Assembly (NCBI RefSeq): GCF_008327685.1
Contig: NZ_BDDE01000011.1
Location: 392,817-456,816 of the forward strand
Reading direction: 5' to 3'
DNA length: 64,000 nucleotides
Source of the DNA: Actinomadura sp. K4S16
GTDB taxonomy: Bacteria; Actinomycetota; Actinomycetes; Streptosporangiales; Streptosporangiaceae
Under the pieces are notes generated by a model that made no database searches, had not been told where the DNA came from, and worked only from the letters and a program-made list of their open reading frames with translations. The first letter of the stretch is position 1. Each line of letters opens with the position of its first letter. A program made the position numbers and the translations under genes. Below, in pieces: positions 49,191 to 58,498 of this stretch.

Positions 49191-50711
49191 GTGGCCGTCA
49201 CCAGCCTCTCCGGGGCCGAACCGGAAGTCCGCACGAAGGCCGGCGTCCTGCGCGGGGTCCGGGAGGCGGGCACGGCGGTCTTCCGCGGCGTCCCGTTCGC
49301 CGAACCGCCGGCCGGCGCCCTGCGCTTCGCCGCGCCGCAGCCGGTGCGCGGCTGGGACGGCGTGCGCCCGGCGGTCGCGTACGGCCCGCCGCCCCCGCAG
49401 TCCGGCATGCTCGCGCAGCCCCCGGAGACCACCGGCGACGACTGGCTGACGCTCAACATCTGGACACCGGAACCGGATCCGGCGGCGAAGCTGCCGGTGA
49501 TGGTGTGGATCCCCGGCGGCGGCTACATCACGGGCAACGCGGGCCTCCCGGAGTACGACGCCGGCAACCTGGCCCGGAGCGGCACCGTGGTCGTGTCCCT
49601 CAACTACCGCCTCGGCGTCGAGGGCTTCGCGCAGATCGACGGAGCCCCGGCCAACCGGGGGCTGCTCGACCAGGTCGCGGCCCTGCGGTGGGTCCAGGAC
49701 GACATCCGGGCCTTCGGCGGCGACCCCGACCGGGTCACGGTCTTCGGGCAGTCGGCGGGCGGCGGATCGGTCGCCGCGCTGCTCGCCATGCCGCGCGCCG
49801 CGGGCCTCTTCCGCCGGGCGGTCGCGCAGAGCGTGCCGGGCACGTTCTTCTCCCCCGAACTGGCCGCCGACATCGCCGCCGCCTGCGCCGCCGAAGTGGG
49901 AGCGCGCCCCACGGCGGCCGGGCTGTCGGCCGTCGCCCCGGACCGGCTGCCCGCCGCGGGCGACGCGCTCTCAGCCGAGATCGGCCGGTGGCGGGAGCGG
50001 TGGGGGCCGATCACGCACCGGCCGATCCCGTTCGCGCCGGTCGTCGACGGCGACGTCCTGCCCGCGACCCCCTGGCAGGCCCTGGCGGACGGCGCCGCCC
50101 GGGACGTCGAACTCCTCGTCGGGCACACCCGTGACGAGCACCGGCTGTTCAGCCTGATCGACGGCGTGCTCGGACAGGTCACCCACGAGCAGACCGAGAC
50201 CGCGCTGCGCCTGCTCGCCCCCGGCCCGGACGGCGCGCGACGGTACCGGGAGGCGTTCCCGGCGGCGACCGACGAGGAACTGTACGAACTGGTCAACGCC
50301 GACTGGCTGTTCCGCATGCCGAGCCTCCGCCTCGCCGACGCGCAGATCGCCGGCGGCGGCCGGGCCCACCTCTACGAACTCACCTGGCCCGCCCCGGGAG
50401 CGGGCGGGGGCCTCGGCGCCTGCCACGGCCTGGACGTGCCGCTCGTCTTCGGCAACCTGACCAGCGGGCGGCCCGCCATGCTGATCGGTGACCCGCCCTT
50501 CCCCGAGGCGGAGGAGCTGTCCGCGCGGATCCGCTCGGCATGGACGGCGTTCGCCGCTCACGGCGACCCGGGCTGGCCCCGGTACGACGCCGACCACCGC
50601 CGCACGCAGCTCTTCGACACCCGGCCGATGACCGCGGCCTACCCCGAAGAGGCCTCGCGGCTGCTTTGGCAGGACCACGCCTTCCCGGCGCTCTCCCTGC
50701 TCACGCAGTAG
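49191..50711 (+). CDS. Type-B carboxylesterase/lipase
   Basis: This 506-residue alpha/beta hydrolase has the family motifs VRTKAGVLRGVREAGTAVFRGVPFAEPP near the N terminus, LNIWTP, the oxyanion-hole GGGY, the nucleophile elbow FGQSAGGGS with Ser near residue 187, a Glu/Asp acid region GHTRDEHRLF, and the catalytic His in GACHGLDVPLVFGN. It likely hydrolyses carboxylic esters, including drug or herbicide esters, in the cytoplasm since there is no signal peptide. GTG 49191 follows GGAAAGG; the open frame goes up to 49122. It is divergent from the SDR gene. Confidence 0.92.
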   Translation: MAVTSLSGAEPEVRTKAGVLRGVREAGTAVFRGVPFAEPPAGALRFAAPQPVRGWDGVRPAVAYGPPPPQSGMLAQPPETTGDDWLTLNIWTPEPDPAAKLPVMVWIPGGGYITGNAGLPEYDAGNLARSGTVVVSLNYRLGVEGFAQIDGAPANRGLLDQVAALRWVQDDIRAFGGDPDRVTVFGQSAGGGSVAALLAMPRAAGLFRRAVAQSVPGTFFSPELAADIAAACAAEVGARPTAAGLSAVAPDRLPAAGDALSAEIGRWRERWGPITHRPIPFAPVVDGDVLPATPWQALADGAARDVELLVGHTRDEHRLFSLIDGVLGQVTHEQTETALRLLAPGPDGARRYREAFPAATDEELYELVNADWLFRMPSLRLADAQIAGGGRAHLYELTWPAPGAGGGLGACHGLDVPLVFGNLTSGRPAMLIGDPPFPEAEELSARIRSAWTAFAAHGDPGWPRYDADHRRTQLFDTRPMTAAYPEEASRLLWQDHAFPALSLLTQ

Positions 50712-50780
50712 CGGTCGTCAACGGCCCGTCCGCAACCACTCCGGGACGCTCCCGAACCCCCAGAGCCGGGACGAGCCCGT

Positions 50781-50810
50781 TTGACGTCCGCAGTAGATAA
50801 CCGCTATCTA
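50781..50810 (+). promoter_or_regulatory. Promoter and PadR operator upstream of the PadR/ABC genes
   Basis: A TTGACG -35 (50781-50786) lies 18 bases before TATCTA (50805-50810). The latter is one arm of the palindrome TAGATA-ACCGC-TATCTA (50794-50810), so a bound repressor would cover the -10 region. It lies 24 bases before the PadR ATG. Confidence 0.6.
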
Positions 50811-50833
50811 TTGGCTAGCCGTTAGGGGGATGC

Positions 50834-51367
50834 ATGCAGGACGCAGTGCTGGCGATGCTCGCGAAGGAGCCGTCGCACGGCTACCGCCTGCGCGAGCGGC
50901 TGCGGCGCGATCTCGGGCCGCTGGGACGGTCGATGAACGCGGGCCAGATCTACGTGACCCTGGCCCGGCTGGAGCGGGCGGGACTGGTGGTCTGCGAGCG
51001 GGCGGACGGGCTGCCGGACCGGCCCGACCGCAAGGTGTACGCGCTGACCCCGGCCGGACAGCAGCGGGTGGCCGCGTGGCTCGCCGAGGTCGACTGGCCG
51101 AAGCCGGATCTGGCGGAGTTCCACCTCAAGCTCGCCGCGGCGGCCGCCGCCCGGCTCGCCGATCCGGTGGAGCTGGTGGACGCGCAGCGCCGTGAGCTGA
51201 TGCGCCGCTTGGGCGAGGCGCAGCGCGCGTCGCTGGCCGAGCAGGACGGCTCCACCGCCGGCCTGCTGCTGGAAGGAGTCGCGCTGCGGCTGCAGGCGGA
51301 CCTGCGCTGGTTGGAGGCCTGCGAGCGGGTCTGGTCGCGGCGCGGAGATGAAACCGAGGATGTATGA
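50834..51367 (+). CDS. PadR-family transcriptional regulator
   Basis: This 177-residue protein has the PadR winged helix (about 1-75: DAVLAMLAKEPSHGYRLRERLRRDLGPLGRSMNAGQIYVTLARLERAGLVVCERADGLPDRPDRKVYALTPAGQQRV) and the helical C-terminal domain that forms the dimer (about 85-175). PadR members control ABC or drug-resistance genes and respond to small molecules. ATG 50834 follows AGGGGG. Its stop overlaps the ABC ATPase start (ATGA). A palindrome sits on its promoter, consistent with auto-repression. Confidence 0.92.
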   Translation: MQDAVLAMLAKEPSHGYRLRERLRRDLGPLGRSMNAGQIYVTLARLERAGLVVCERADGLPDRPDRKVYALTPAGQQRVAAWLAEVDWPKPDLAEFHLKLAAAAAARLADPVELVDAQRRELMRRLGEAQRASLAEQDGSTAGLLLEGVALRLQADLRWLEACERVWSRRGDETEDV

Positions 51368-52101
51368 ACGAGTTCGGCGGTGTGCTGCAGGTCCGCGACC
51401 TCACCAAGGAGCACGGCCAGGGGCAGAGCCTGGTCCGCGCGGTCGACGGAATAGACCTGGACGTACCGGCGGGGCAGACGCTGGCGGTGATGGGGCCCAG
51501 CGGCTGTGGGAAGTCCACCCTGCTGCACCTGCTCGGCGGCCTCGAACGGCCGACCGCCGGCCAGGTGTGGCTGGCCGGACGGCGCATCGACACCGTGGAC
51601 GAACGCGGCCTGGCCCGGCTGCGGCGCCGGTCGGTCGGGTTCGTCTTCCAGGCCTTCCACCTGATCGAGGAGCTGTCGGCGGCGGAGAACGTGGAGCTGC
51701 CCGCACTCCTGGCCGGACGCTCGGCGCGCGCTGCCAGGCGCCGCGCGGCCGTCCTGCTGGAGCGGTTCGGCCTCGCCGACCGCGCCCGGCACCTGCCCTG
51801 GCAGCTGTCGGGGGGACAGCGCCAGCGGGTGGCCATCGCCCGCGCCATGGCCAACGAGCCCCGGGTCCTGCTGGCCGACGAGCCGACCGGGAACCTGGAC
51901 ACCGCGGCGACGCGCGACGTGCTGAGGATCTTCGCGGACCTGCGCGCCGCGGGGCAGACCCTCGTGATCGTCACGCATGACGAGCGCGTCGCGGCCACCG
52001 CGGACCGGCTGGTCTCGATGCGCGACGGGACGTTCATCGACGACACCCGGCTGGCGGGCGGCACCGGACGCCTCGACGGCCTGATCGGACTCGACGGCTG
52101 A
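51364..52101 (+). CDS. ABC transporter ATP-binding protein of MacB/LolD type, without its permease
   Basis: This 245-residue ATPase has Walker A GPSGCGKSTLLHLLGGLERPT, the FVFQAFHLIEELSAAENVELP Q-loop region typical of MacB/LolD/FtsE-type ATPases, signature LSGGQRQRVAIARAMA, Walker B VLLADEPTGNLD and H-loop VTHDERVA. These ATPases always work with an FtsX-like permease, usually encoded next to them. No such gene follows; the rifampicin monooxygenase comes next after 358 bases, and the first in-frame sequence after the stop looks like a remnant. The ATG overlaps the PadR stop. Confidence 0.93.
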   Translation: MNEFGGVLQVRDLTKEHGQGQSLVRAVDGIDLDVPAGQTLAVMGPSGCGKSTLLHLLGGLERPTAGQVWLAGRRIDTVDERGLARLRRRSVGFVFQAFHLIEELSAAENVELPALLAGRSARAARRRAAVLLERFGLADRARHLPWQLSGGQRQRVAIARAMANEPRVLLADEPTGNLDTAATRDVLRIFADLRAAGQTLVIVTHDERVAATADRLVSMRDGTFIDDTRLAGGTGRLDGLIGLDG

Positions 52102-52246
52102 ACGCCGCGGTCCGCTTCACGCGGCGGTGGTCGCAGGCGAGGTGGCGCGGCTGGGACGACGGTCCTGCGCGGCGCCCGGTCGGTCGCGTGGCGCTGGAGA
52201 GTGGGAGTCAACGCACTCCCTCCATTTTCAACTTATAGCGGAGCAG
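52102..52246 (+). other. Non-coding interval, possible remnant of an FtsX-like permease
   Basis: The frame directly after the ATPase stop reads NAAVRFTRRWSQARWRGWDDG with no start codon and ends after about 45 codons. It resembles a basic cytoplasmic N-terminal start of an FtsX-type permease only loosely. The rest of the interval to 52459 contains no open frame of note, apart from the RAE (52247-52266) and a 12-codon GTG frame at 52271-52309 that may be chance. Confidence 0.3.
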
Positions 52247-52266
52247 GGGGCTTGCGGCAAGACCCC
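52247..52266 (+). promoter_or_regulatory. Rifamycin-associated element (RAE)
   Basis: The 20 bases GGGGCTTGCGGCAAGACCCC match the rifamycin-associated element (as recalled, GGGGCTTGCGGCAAGGCCCC) at 19 of 20 positions, and form the same imperfect inverted repeat. RAEs are found upstream of rifamycin-inactivating genes in actinomycetes and are needed for their induction by rifamycins. It lies about 190 bases before the rifampicin monooxygenase start. AT-rich ATTTTCAACTTATAG directly upstream could hold the promoter. Confidence 0.8.
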
Positions 52267-52309
52267 GGTCGTGCCGCAGAATCGTCGGCCGAGGCCGGTA
52301 CCTGCGTGA

Positions 52310-53887
<1,578 letters not shown>

Positions 53888-54001
53888 GCGCGCGCAGGGC
53901 GCGGCGCCGTCTCGGACTTCGCGCACGCGCCCTGGGCGGGCCACCTGCCCGCGTCCACGCGGCCCGCCCGGTCGCGGCTCCAGGCGCCGGTCCCGGGACG
54001 C

Positions 54002-54883
54002 TCAGGCGTCGACGGCCGGCTTGAGCACTTCCCGGCACCACTGGCGGAAGCCGGTGGGCGTCGTGGCCTGCGGGGTGCGCGGCTGCGCGTTGTAGATGCC
54101 CCGGTCGACGGCGTCCGCCATGGCCACGGCACCCCGCGCCCACGCCTCGCTCATCCCGTGCTGCACGAGGGCCGCCTTGTGGGCTTCGCCGGGGATCTGC
54201 TGGTAGCGGACGGGCCGCTCCAGCACCTCGGACATGATCTGCGCCATGTCGTTGTGGGACAGGTCCTCCGGGCCGAGGAGCGGGACGTCCTCCTGCCCGG
54301 TCCAGGAGGCGTCGAGGAGCAGCCCGGCCGCGGCGGCCGCGATGTCCCGCGTGGCGCATGTCGGGATCTTGCGGTCGCCGGAGAGCGAGGAGAAGAACAC
54401 GCCCCGGCTCTTCAGGGACTCGACCTGCCAGAGCATGTTCTCCATGAATCCCGGCGGGCACAGGGAGCGGTAGTGCACGCCCGTGCTCTCGATCAGGTCG
54501 TCCATGGCGAACACCGCCGAGATCTGACCGGCGTTCCGGGCCGTCCCCCGGCCCAGGCTCGAAAGCCCGATCACTCGCTCGACGCCTTGGCCGACGACCG
54601 CCTCGCACAGCGGCTCGACGAAGTCCAGCATGTGTCTCGGGAGGCTCTGGGCGCGGGGGTTCGGAGGCACGATCCACAGGACGCAGTCCGCGCCCGCGAA
54701 CGCCTTGCTGACGACGCCGACGTCGTCCGTCGCGCCCTGGACGACCTCGACGCGTTCGCGCACCCGCGCGGGCAGGCGCGAGGGGTCGCGGGCGATCACC
54801 CGGACGGGGCGGTCGCCGTCGTCGAGGACGCCTTCGAGGACCTGGCGGCCGATCTGGCCGGTGGGAGTGGTGATGACGAGCAC
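54002..54883 (-). CDS. NmrA-like NAD(P)-binding protein (SDR atypical)
   Basis: This 293-residue protein has an N-terminal Rossmann motif MLVITTPTGQIGRQVLEGVLDDGD and goes on VIARDPSRLPARVRERVEVVQGATDD, VIGLSSLG, FMENMLWQVESLKSRGVFFSSLSGDRKIPTCATRDIAAAAAGLLL, typical of atypical extended SDRs such as NmrA and quinone oxidoreductase-2. Family members bind NADP and act as redox sensors or reductases. It is divergent from a TetR gene; the interval holds a palindrome. A PTGQIG motif in place of GxxGxxG suits the class. Confidence 0.88.
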   Translation of the reverse strand: MLVITTPTGQIGRQVLEGVLDDGDRPVRVIARDPSRLPARVRERVEVVQGATDDVGVVSKAFAGADCVLWIVPPNPRAQSLPRHMLDFVEPLCEAVVGQGVERVIGLSSLGRGTARNAGQISAVFAMDDLIESTGVHYRSLCPPGFMENMLWQVESLKSRGVFFSSLSGDRKIPTCATRDIAAAAAGLLLDASWTGQEDVPLLGPEDLSHNDMAQIMSEVLERPVRYQQIPGEAHKAALVQHGMSEAWARGAVAMADAVDRGIYNAQPRTPQATTPTGFRQWCREVLKPAVDA

Positions 54884-54913
54884 GGGACCTCCAGTACCGC
54901 ACCGAGATTAACC

Positions 54914-54933
54914 GGAACCGGAATCCCGGTTCC
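54914..54933. promoter_or_regulatory. TetR operator between the NmrA and TetR genes
   Basis: The inverted repeat GGAACCGG-AATC-CCGGTTCC (perfect 8-base arms) lies in the 97-base divergent interval, 48 bases from the TetR start, typical of a TetR-dimer operator controlling both genes. Confidence 0.6.
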
Positions 54934-54980
54934 TGTTTGCGCCTGCACAGTACCGGAATTACGCTTCCGCTTGTCAAGCC

Positions 54981-55559
54981 ATGACCGAGAACCCACGGCC
55001 CCTGCGCGCCGACGCACGCCGCAACCGCGAGCGGATCATGAGGTCCGCCGGCGAGCTGTTCGCTCGCCTGGGCCACCGTGCCCAGATGGAGGACATCGCC
55101 GCGCACTGCGGCCTCGGCATGGGCACCCTCTACCGCCACTTCCCCAACAAGAAGGCGCTGCTGACCGCCATCGTCCAGGAGCGCTTCCACGGCATGACCG
55201 GCCTGGCCCGCGCGGCGGAGGAGATCGACGATCCGGCCGAGGCCCTGGAGGCGGTCCTGCGCGGCTACCTGGAGGCCGCGAACGGCGACGCCGGCTTCCA
55301 ACTGGCGCTCATGGGCTCCGACGAGCCGCAGTGGGAGGACGTCCTGCGGCAGAAGGCCGAGTTCGCCGAGGCCGTCGCCCGCATCATCGACCACGCGGTC
55401 GCGTCCGGGCGGGTCCGGAAGGACCTCACCTTCGGCGACTTCACGATGCTCGCCAACGGCGTGATCGCCACCATGTACTTCAAGCCCGGCGGCCACGCCG
55501 ACTGGCGCCGCCACCTGCAGATCGTGCTCGACGGCATCCGCACCGGCACTCCCCGCTGA
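54981..55559 (+). CDS. TetR-family transcriptional regulator
   Basis: This 192-residue protein has an N-terminal helix-turn-helix (about 14-60: RNRERIMRSAGELFARLGHRAQMEDIAAHCGLGMGTLYRHFPNKKALLTAIVQERF) and a C-terminal ligand domain with LRGYLEAANGDAGFQLALMGSDEPQWEDVLRQ. The recognition helix GMGTLYRHFPNK is the TetR hallmark. It is divergent from the NmrA gene and presumably represses it. The start ATG 54981 lies close to a purine-poor leader and could be leaderless. Confidence 0.92.
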   Translation: MTENPRPLRADARRNRERIMRSAGELFARLGHRAQMEDIAAHCGLGMGTLYRHFPNKKALLTAIVQERFHGMTGLARAAEEIDDPAEALEAVLRGYLEAANGDAGFQLALMGSDEPQWEDVLRQKAEFAEAVARIIDHAVASGRVRKDLTFGDFTMLANGVIATMYFKPGGHADWRRHLQIVLDGIRTGTPR

Positions 55560-55602
55560 CGCCGCTCGCTGCAGCCCCTCTGCCCACGTCGCGGGGCGGG
55601 CG

Positions 55603-55938
55603 TCAGGTGGTGAGGTCGGCCTCCGGGTCCGGCACCGCCAAGGCCCAGGTCCCCATGGCGTCCAGGACGTCGCGCAGCCCCTCGCCGAGCGGGGTCAGCG
55701 CGTACTCGACGCGCGGCGGGATCTCCGCGTAGCTCGTTCGGGTGACGATGCCGTGCCGCTCGAACTGGCGCAGCCTGCTGGTCAGGGTGTGGGGGCTGAT
55801 GCCGGGCAGGGCCTCGCGCAGCTGGTTGAACCGGTGCGGGCCCTTCAGGAGCTCACGCACGATCAGGGTGGCCCACGGCCCGTTCAGCAGCACGAGAAAC
55901 CGGGCGACGCCGCACTCGGGGAGGCAGGGATCAGACAC
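55603..55938 (-). CDS. HxlR-family transcriptional regulator
   Basis: This 111-residue protein has the HxlR pattern: a Cys near the N terminus (MSDPCLPECGVARFL), then NGPWATLIVRELLKGPHRFNQLREALPGISPHTLTSRLRQFERHGIVTRTSYAEIPPRVEYALTPLGEGL. Cys5 and Cys9 could be redox sensors, as in YodB/HypR-type members that respond to quinones or oxidants (inference). The GTG start at 55938 is divergent from the NmrA-like gene at 56003, with an inverted repeat in between. Confidence 0.92.
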   Translation of the reverse strand: MSDPCLPECGVARFLVLLNGPWATLIVRELLKGPHRFNQLREALPGISPHTLTSRLRQFERHGIVTRTSYAEIPPRVEYALTPLGEGLRDVLDAMGTWALAVPDPEADLTT

Positions 55939-55955
55939 ATTTCCGACCGTAACCC

Positions 55956-55996
55956 ATTAGTGCAGTTGATGTAACTGGTGCAGTGCATGCACTAAT
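55956..55996. promoter_or_regulatory. HxlR operator region
   Basis: A perfect 9-base inverted repeat ATTAGTGCA (55956-55964) and TGCACTAAT (55988-55996) lies in the 64-base divergent interval, with further GTGCA copies between, consistent with two HxlR-dimer sites. Confidence 0.6.
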
Positions 55997-56002
55997 AGCC
56001 CC

Positions 56003-56845
56003 ATGACCTACGTGATCCATGGCGCCACCGGCGCCCAGGGCGCCCCCGTCGTCGCCGCTCTCGCCTCCGCCGGCAAGGCCGTGACCGCGGTGAGCCGCGA
56101 CGAGCATGCCGTCGTAAACGGCGCGCGCGTCGTCTCCGCCGCCTACTCCTCCCCCGCCGACCTGACCGAGGCCTACCGGGGCGCCGCAGGAGTCTTCGTC
56201 CACCTGCCGGTGGCCGCGGAAGAGGACCGCCGACTCTTCGCGGACAACATCCTGACCGCCGTCCGCGCCGCCCAGCCGGGCCGCGTCGTGTTCTCCACCA
56301 GCGGCTTCCCGATCGATCCCGCCATCGGCGGTGCCGCCGCGGCCCTGGCCGCCGGCCTGGCCGACAGCGGCGTGTCCCACGCGGTGGTCGCGCCCGAGCT
56401 GTACCTGGAGAACCTGCTCATGCCCTTCGTCCTCGGCTCGATCCGCGAGCGCGGCGTGCTGCCCTACCCGATCCGGGCCGACTTCCCCGTCTCCTGGGCG
56501 TCGCACCTGGACATCGCCGACGCCGTCGCCGCCCTGTTCGACCGCCCGGACCTCGCCGGCGCGGTCTCGGTCGGCCAGTACCCGGCGATCACGGGGCCGG
56601 ACCTGGCCGAGGCGTTCGGCGCCCGGCTGGGGCGGGACGTGGTCTTCGAACCGATCACTCCCGAGGAGATGCGCACCTCGGTCGCGCCTCTGCTCGGGGA
56701 GGGCCCGGCCGCCGGCATCGCGGAGGCCTACCGGATGATGAGCACCATGGCGGGCCGCTCCATCACGCCGGAGACCTCCGCCCAGAAGCTGCTGGGCCTC
56801 CACCCCCGAACCACGAGCCAGTGGCTGGCCGACGTCGGCCTCTGA
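56003..56845 (+). CDS. NmrA/quinone-oxidoreductase-like NAD(P)-binding protein
   Basis: This 280-residue atypical SDR has an N-terminal Rossmann motif MTYVIHGATGAQGAPVVAALASAGKAVTAVSRD, then FVHLPVAAEEDRRLFADNILTAVRAAQPGRVVFSTSGFPID, and SHAVVAPELYLENLLMPFVLGSIRERGVLPYPIRADFPVSWASHLDIADAVAALF. This is similar to NADPH-dependent quinone/NmrA proteins that pair with HxlR regulators (YtfG/QorB type). It is the only likely target of the divergent HxlR gene. The ATG is 6 bases after the operator arm, so its messenger is probably leaderless or nearly so. Confidence 0.88.
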   Translation: MTYVIHGATGAQGAPVVAALASAGKAVTAVSRDEHAVVNGARVVSAAYSSPADLTEAYRGAAGVFVHLPVAAEEDRRLFADNILTAVRAAQPGRVVFSTSGFPIDPAIGGAAAALAAGLADSGVSHAVVAPELYLENLLMPFVLGSIRERGVLPYPIRADFPVSWASHLDIADAVAALFDRPDLAGAVSVGQYPAITGPDLAEAFGARLGRDVVFEPITPEEMRTSVAPLLGEGPAAGIAEAYRMMSTMAGRSITPETSAQKLLGLHPRTTSQWLADVGL

Positions 56846-57044
56846 CCGCGACCGCTGCCGGATCCGGTCGGTAGGCAAGGCGTGGCGCGCTCCTTGTCCG
56901 TCCTTGGACGCTTGCCCGCACAGAACGGCCGGCAGCTGACCCGAGCCTCCACGGCCGGCTTGAGGCCACTGGCCGTTCGGCTGCTGCTCAAGCCCCGATC
57001 AGTGCTGGTCGGAGACATGCACCGGCGCGTTCCGCCGACCCTGA

Positions 57045-58280
57045 TCAGACCTCTTTCGAGGACCCGCCGCCGGACGGTTCGCCGCTGCCGTCCGCGGCGG
57101 GCGGGGCGGGCTGCGGTATGGACCGGGCGTGCTCGGCGCGGATGGCGCGTTCGAGGTGGGCGGTGGCGGCCTCGCGGGCGGCGTCGCGTTCCGCGGTCAG
57201 CGCGTCGATCCGCGCCTGCAAGCGGGTGGTCTGGACGAGCAGGTTCTCGCGGGCGGTGTCGCGTTCTCCGATCGCGCGCTCGACGGCCTCATGGGCACGC
57301 GTGTCGGCGGCCTGGGCAGCCTGTTCAGCGACGGTGAGAGCGGCTCGCAGTCGGGCGAGCTCGCTGTGCGCCGTTTCCAACTGTTCGGTGGTCGCGCCGA
57401 GGGCGCCCTGGGCCTCGGTGAGGCGACCGCTTGCCTGGTCGAGCCGGGTGCGCAGGTCCTGCTCACGCACCCGAGCATGGTCGGCGGCACTCTGCGCCTG
57501 GTCCTGGACGTCTTCCAGGCGGCGGCCGACCCGGTCGAGCTCGCCCCGGGCCTGAGTGAGGTCGTGTTCTGTGGATCGCAGGCGTTCGTGGACGTCCCCG
57601 AGTTGGTCCTGCAGCGTGCGGGCGGTCTCCTCGGCGGCCTGCCGAGCCGTGGTCTCGGCCTGGGCGGTGGCGCGCGCGGCGCGGGCGACCTCGTCGGCGG
57701 CCTCGGCGCGCTCCTCGGCGCGCCGGCGGGCGTCGTCGGCGGCCGCGGCCGCGGCGCGGGCTGCGTCGTGGCCCTGCTCGGCACGGCGGCGGGCCTCGTC
57801 GGCGGTGCGGGCGCGCTCCTCGGCCCCGGCCGCCTGCTGCTCCAGCGCGGTGTTGCGGTCGACGACGGTGGCGACGATCTCCTCGATGCGCTCGGCGGCC
57901 TGCGTCTCCCGGGCGGCGCGGGCGCGGGCGTCGGCCGCCATGCCGGTGAGCACCGCGCGCAGTGCGGCCAGGGGCTCCTTGACCGCGGCGGCGGACGGGC
58001 TGCGGCCCGCGGCGTGCGCCTCGGCCTGGCAGTCCTTGACCGTGCGGCCGTCGGCATCGCGTTCGGCGGGGCAGTACTCCGGCCGCCGGCCGCGGGTCTT
58101 GGGCGGCCGCGGCAGCGGGGTGTCGCAGTGCTTGCACCGGCCCCACGGCGCGTCCGGATCCGCGCCGGCCGGAAGCCGCCGCCCGGAGGGGGCCTCCTGA
58201 GCACCGCCCGGCTCCCCCGCCGGTGCGCCGCCGAGTCCCCCGTCCGGCGTTCGCGCGCCATCCGCATCAGCAGTCGCCAC
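57045..58280 (-). CDS. Coiled-coil protein with four-Cys N-terminal motif
   Basis: This protein has 411 residues. The N-terminal 90 residues hold four Cys (49, 52, 70, 84) in WGRCKHC...EYCPAERDADGRTVKDC, possibly a zinc site. From about 100 to 380 it is a long coiled coil, rich in Ala, Glu, Arg, with heptads such as [49 protein letters not shown]. The tail is Pro/Gly-rich. The plan resembles KfrA/SMC-like DNA-binding coiled-coil proteins that accompany plasmid or integrase genes, but I do not recognise a family. GTG 58280 has GGGAGG upstream. It is divergent from the recombinase at 58499. Confidence 0.8.
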   Translation of the reverse strand: MATADADGARTPDGGLGGAPAGEPGGAQEAPSGRRLPAGADPDAPWGRCKHCDTPLPRPPKTRGRRPEYCPAERDADGRTVKDCQAEAHAAGRSPSAAAVKEPLAALRAVLTGMAADARARAARETQAAERIEEIVATVVDRNTALEQQAAGAEERARTADEARRRAEQGHDAARAAAAAADDARRRAEERAEAADEVARAARATAQAETTARQAAEETARTLQDQLGDVHERLRSTEHDLTQARGELDRVGRRLEDVQDQAQSAADHARVREQDLRTRLDQASGRLTEAQGALGATTEQLETAHSELARLRAALTVAEQAAQAADTRAHEAVERAIGERDTARENLLVQTTRLQARIDALTAERDAAREAATAHLERAIRAEHARSIPQPAPPAADGSGEPSGGGSSKEV

Positions 58281-58415
58281 CGTCTCGTCCTCCCGTCTCG
58301 GCGCTTCCCGTCACCTGGCCGTCCCAGCACGGCGCTCGCCGGTCGGTCCCTCCACAGAAGCACCGGGACCGGCACCCGCGAGGACCTCGCGTCGATCATG
58401 TCAGAAATCTTGTAG

Positions 58416-58447
58416 CAAGAAATAGAAACGTGCCGATGTATTTCTTG
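58416..58447. repeat. Inverted repeat CAAGAAATA / TATTTCTTG upstream of the coiled-coil gene
   Basis: Perfect 9-base arms at 58416-58424 and 58439-58447 with a 14-base spacer lie in the AT-rich part of the divergent region, next to the dif-like site. A partial third copy (AGAAATCTTG) precedes at 58403. It is possibly an operator for the coiled-coil or recombinase gene. Confidence 0.55.
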
Positions 58448-58463
58448 GAGACGAAATGAGATC

Positions 58464-58487
58464 AGCGCATAATCCGGGTTATGCGCT
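58464..58487. other. dif-like recombination site (AGCGCATAA-TCCGGG-TTATGCGCT)
   Basis: Perfect 9-base arms flank a 6-base centre, the geometry of Xer/dif sites. The left arm shares GCGCATAA, and the right arm TTATG, with the E. coli dif site. It ends 11 bases before the start of a full-length tyrosine recombinase. It could be that enzyme's crossover site, its operator, or both. Confidence 0.55.
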
Positions 58488-58498
58488 AGGCTGCCAGC

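Noticed and set aside
57129..58415. Plus-strand 428-residue frame opposite the coiled-coil gene
   Set aside because: The Leu/Gly-rich product has no motifs; the minus strand gives a regular coiled coil and a ribosome-binding site.
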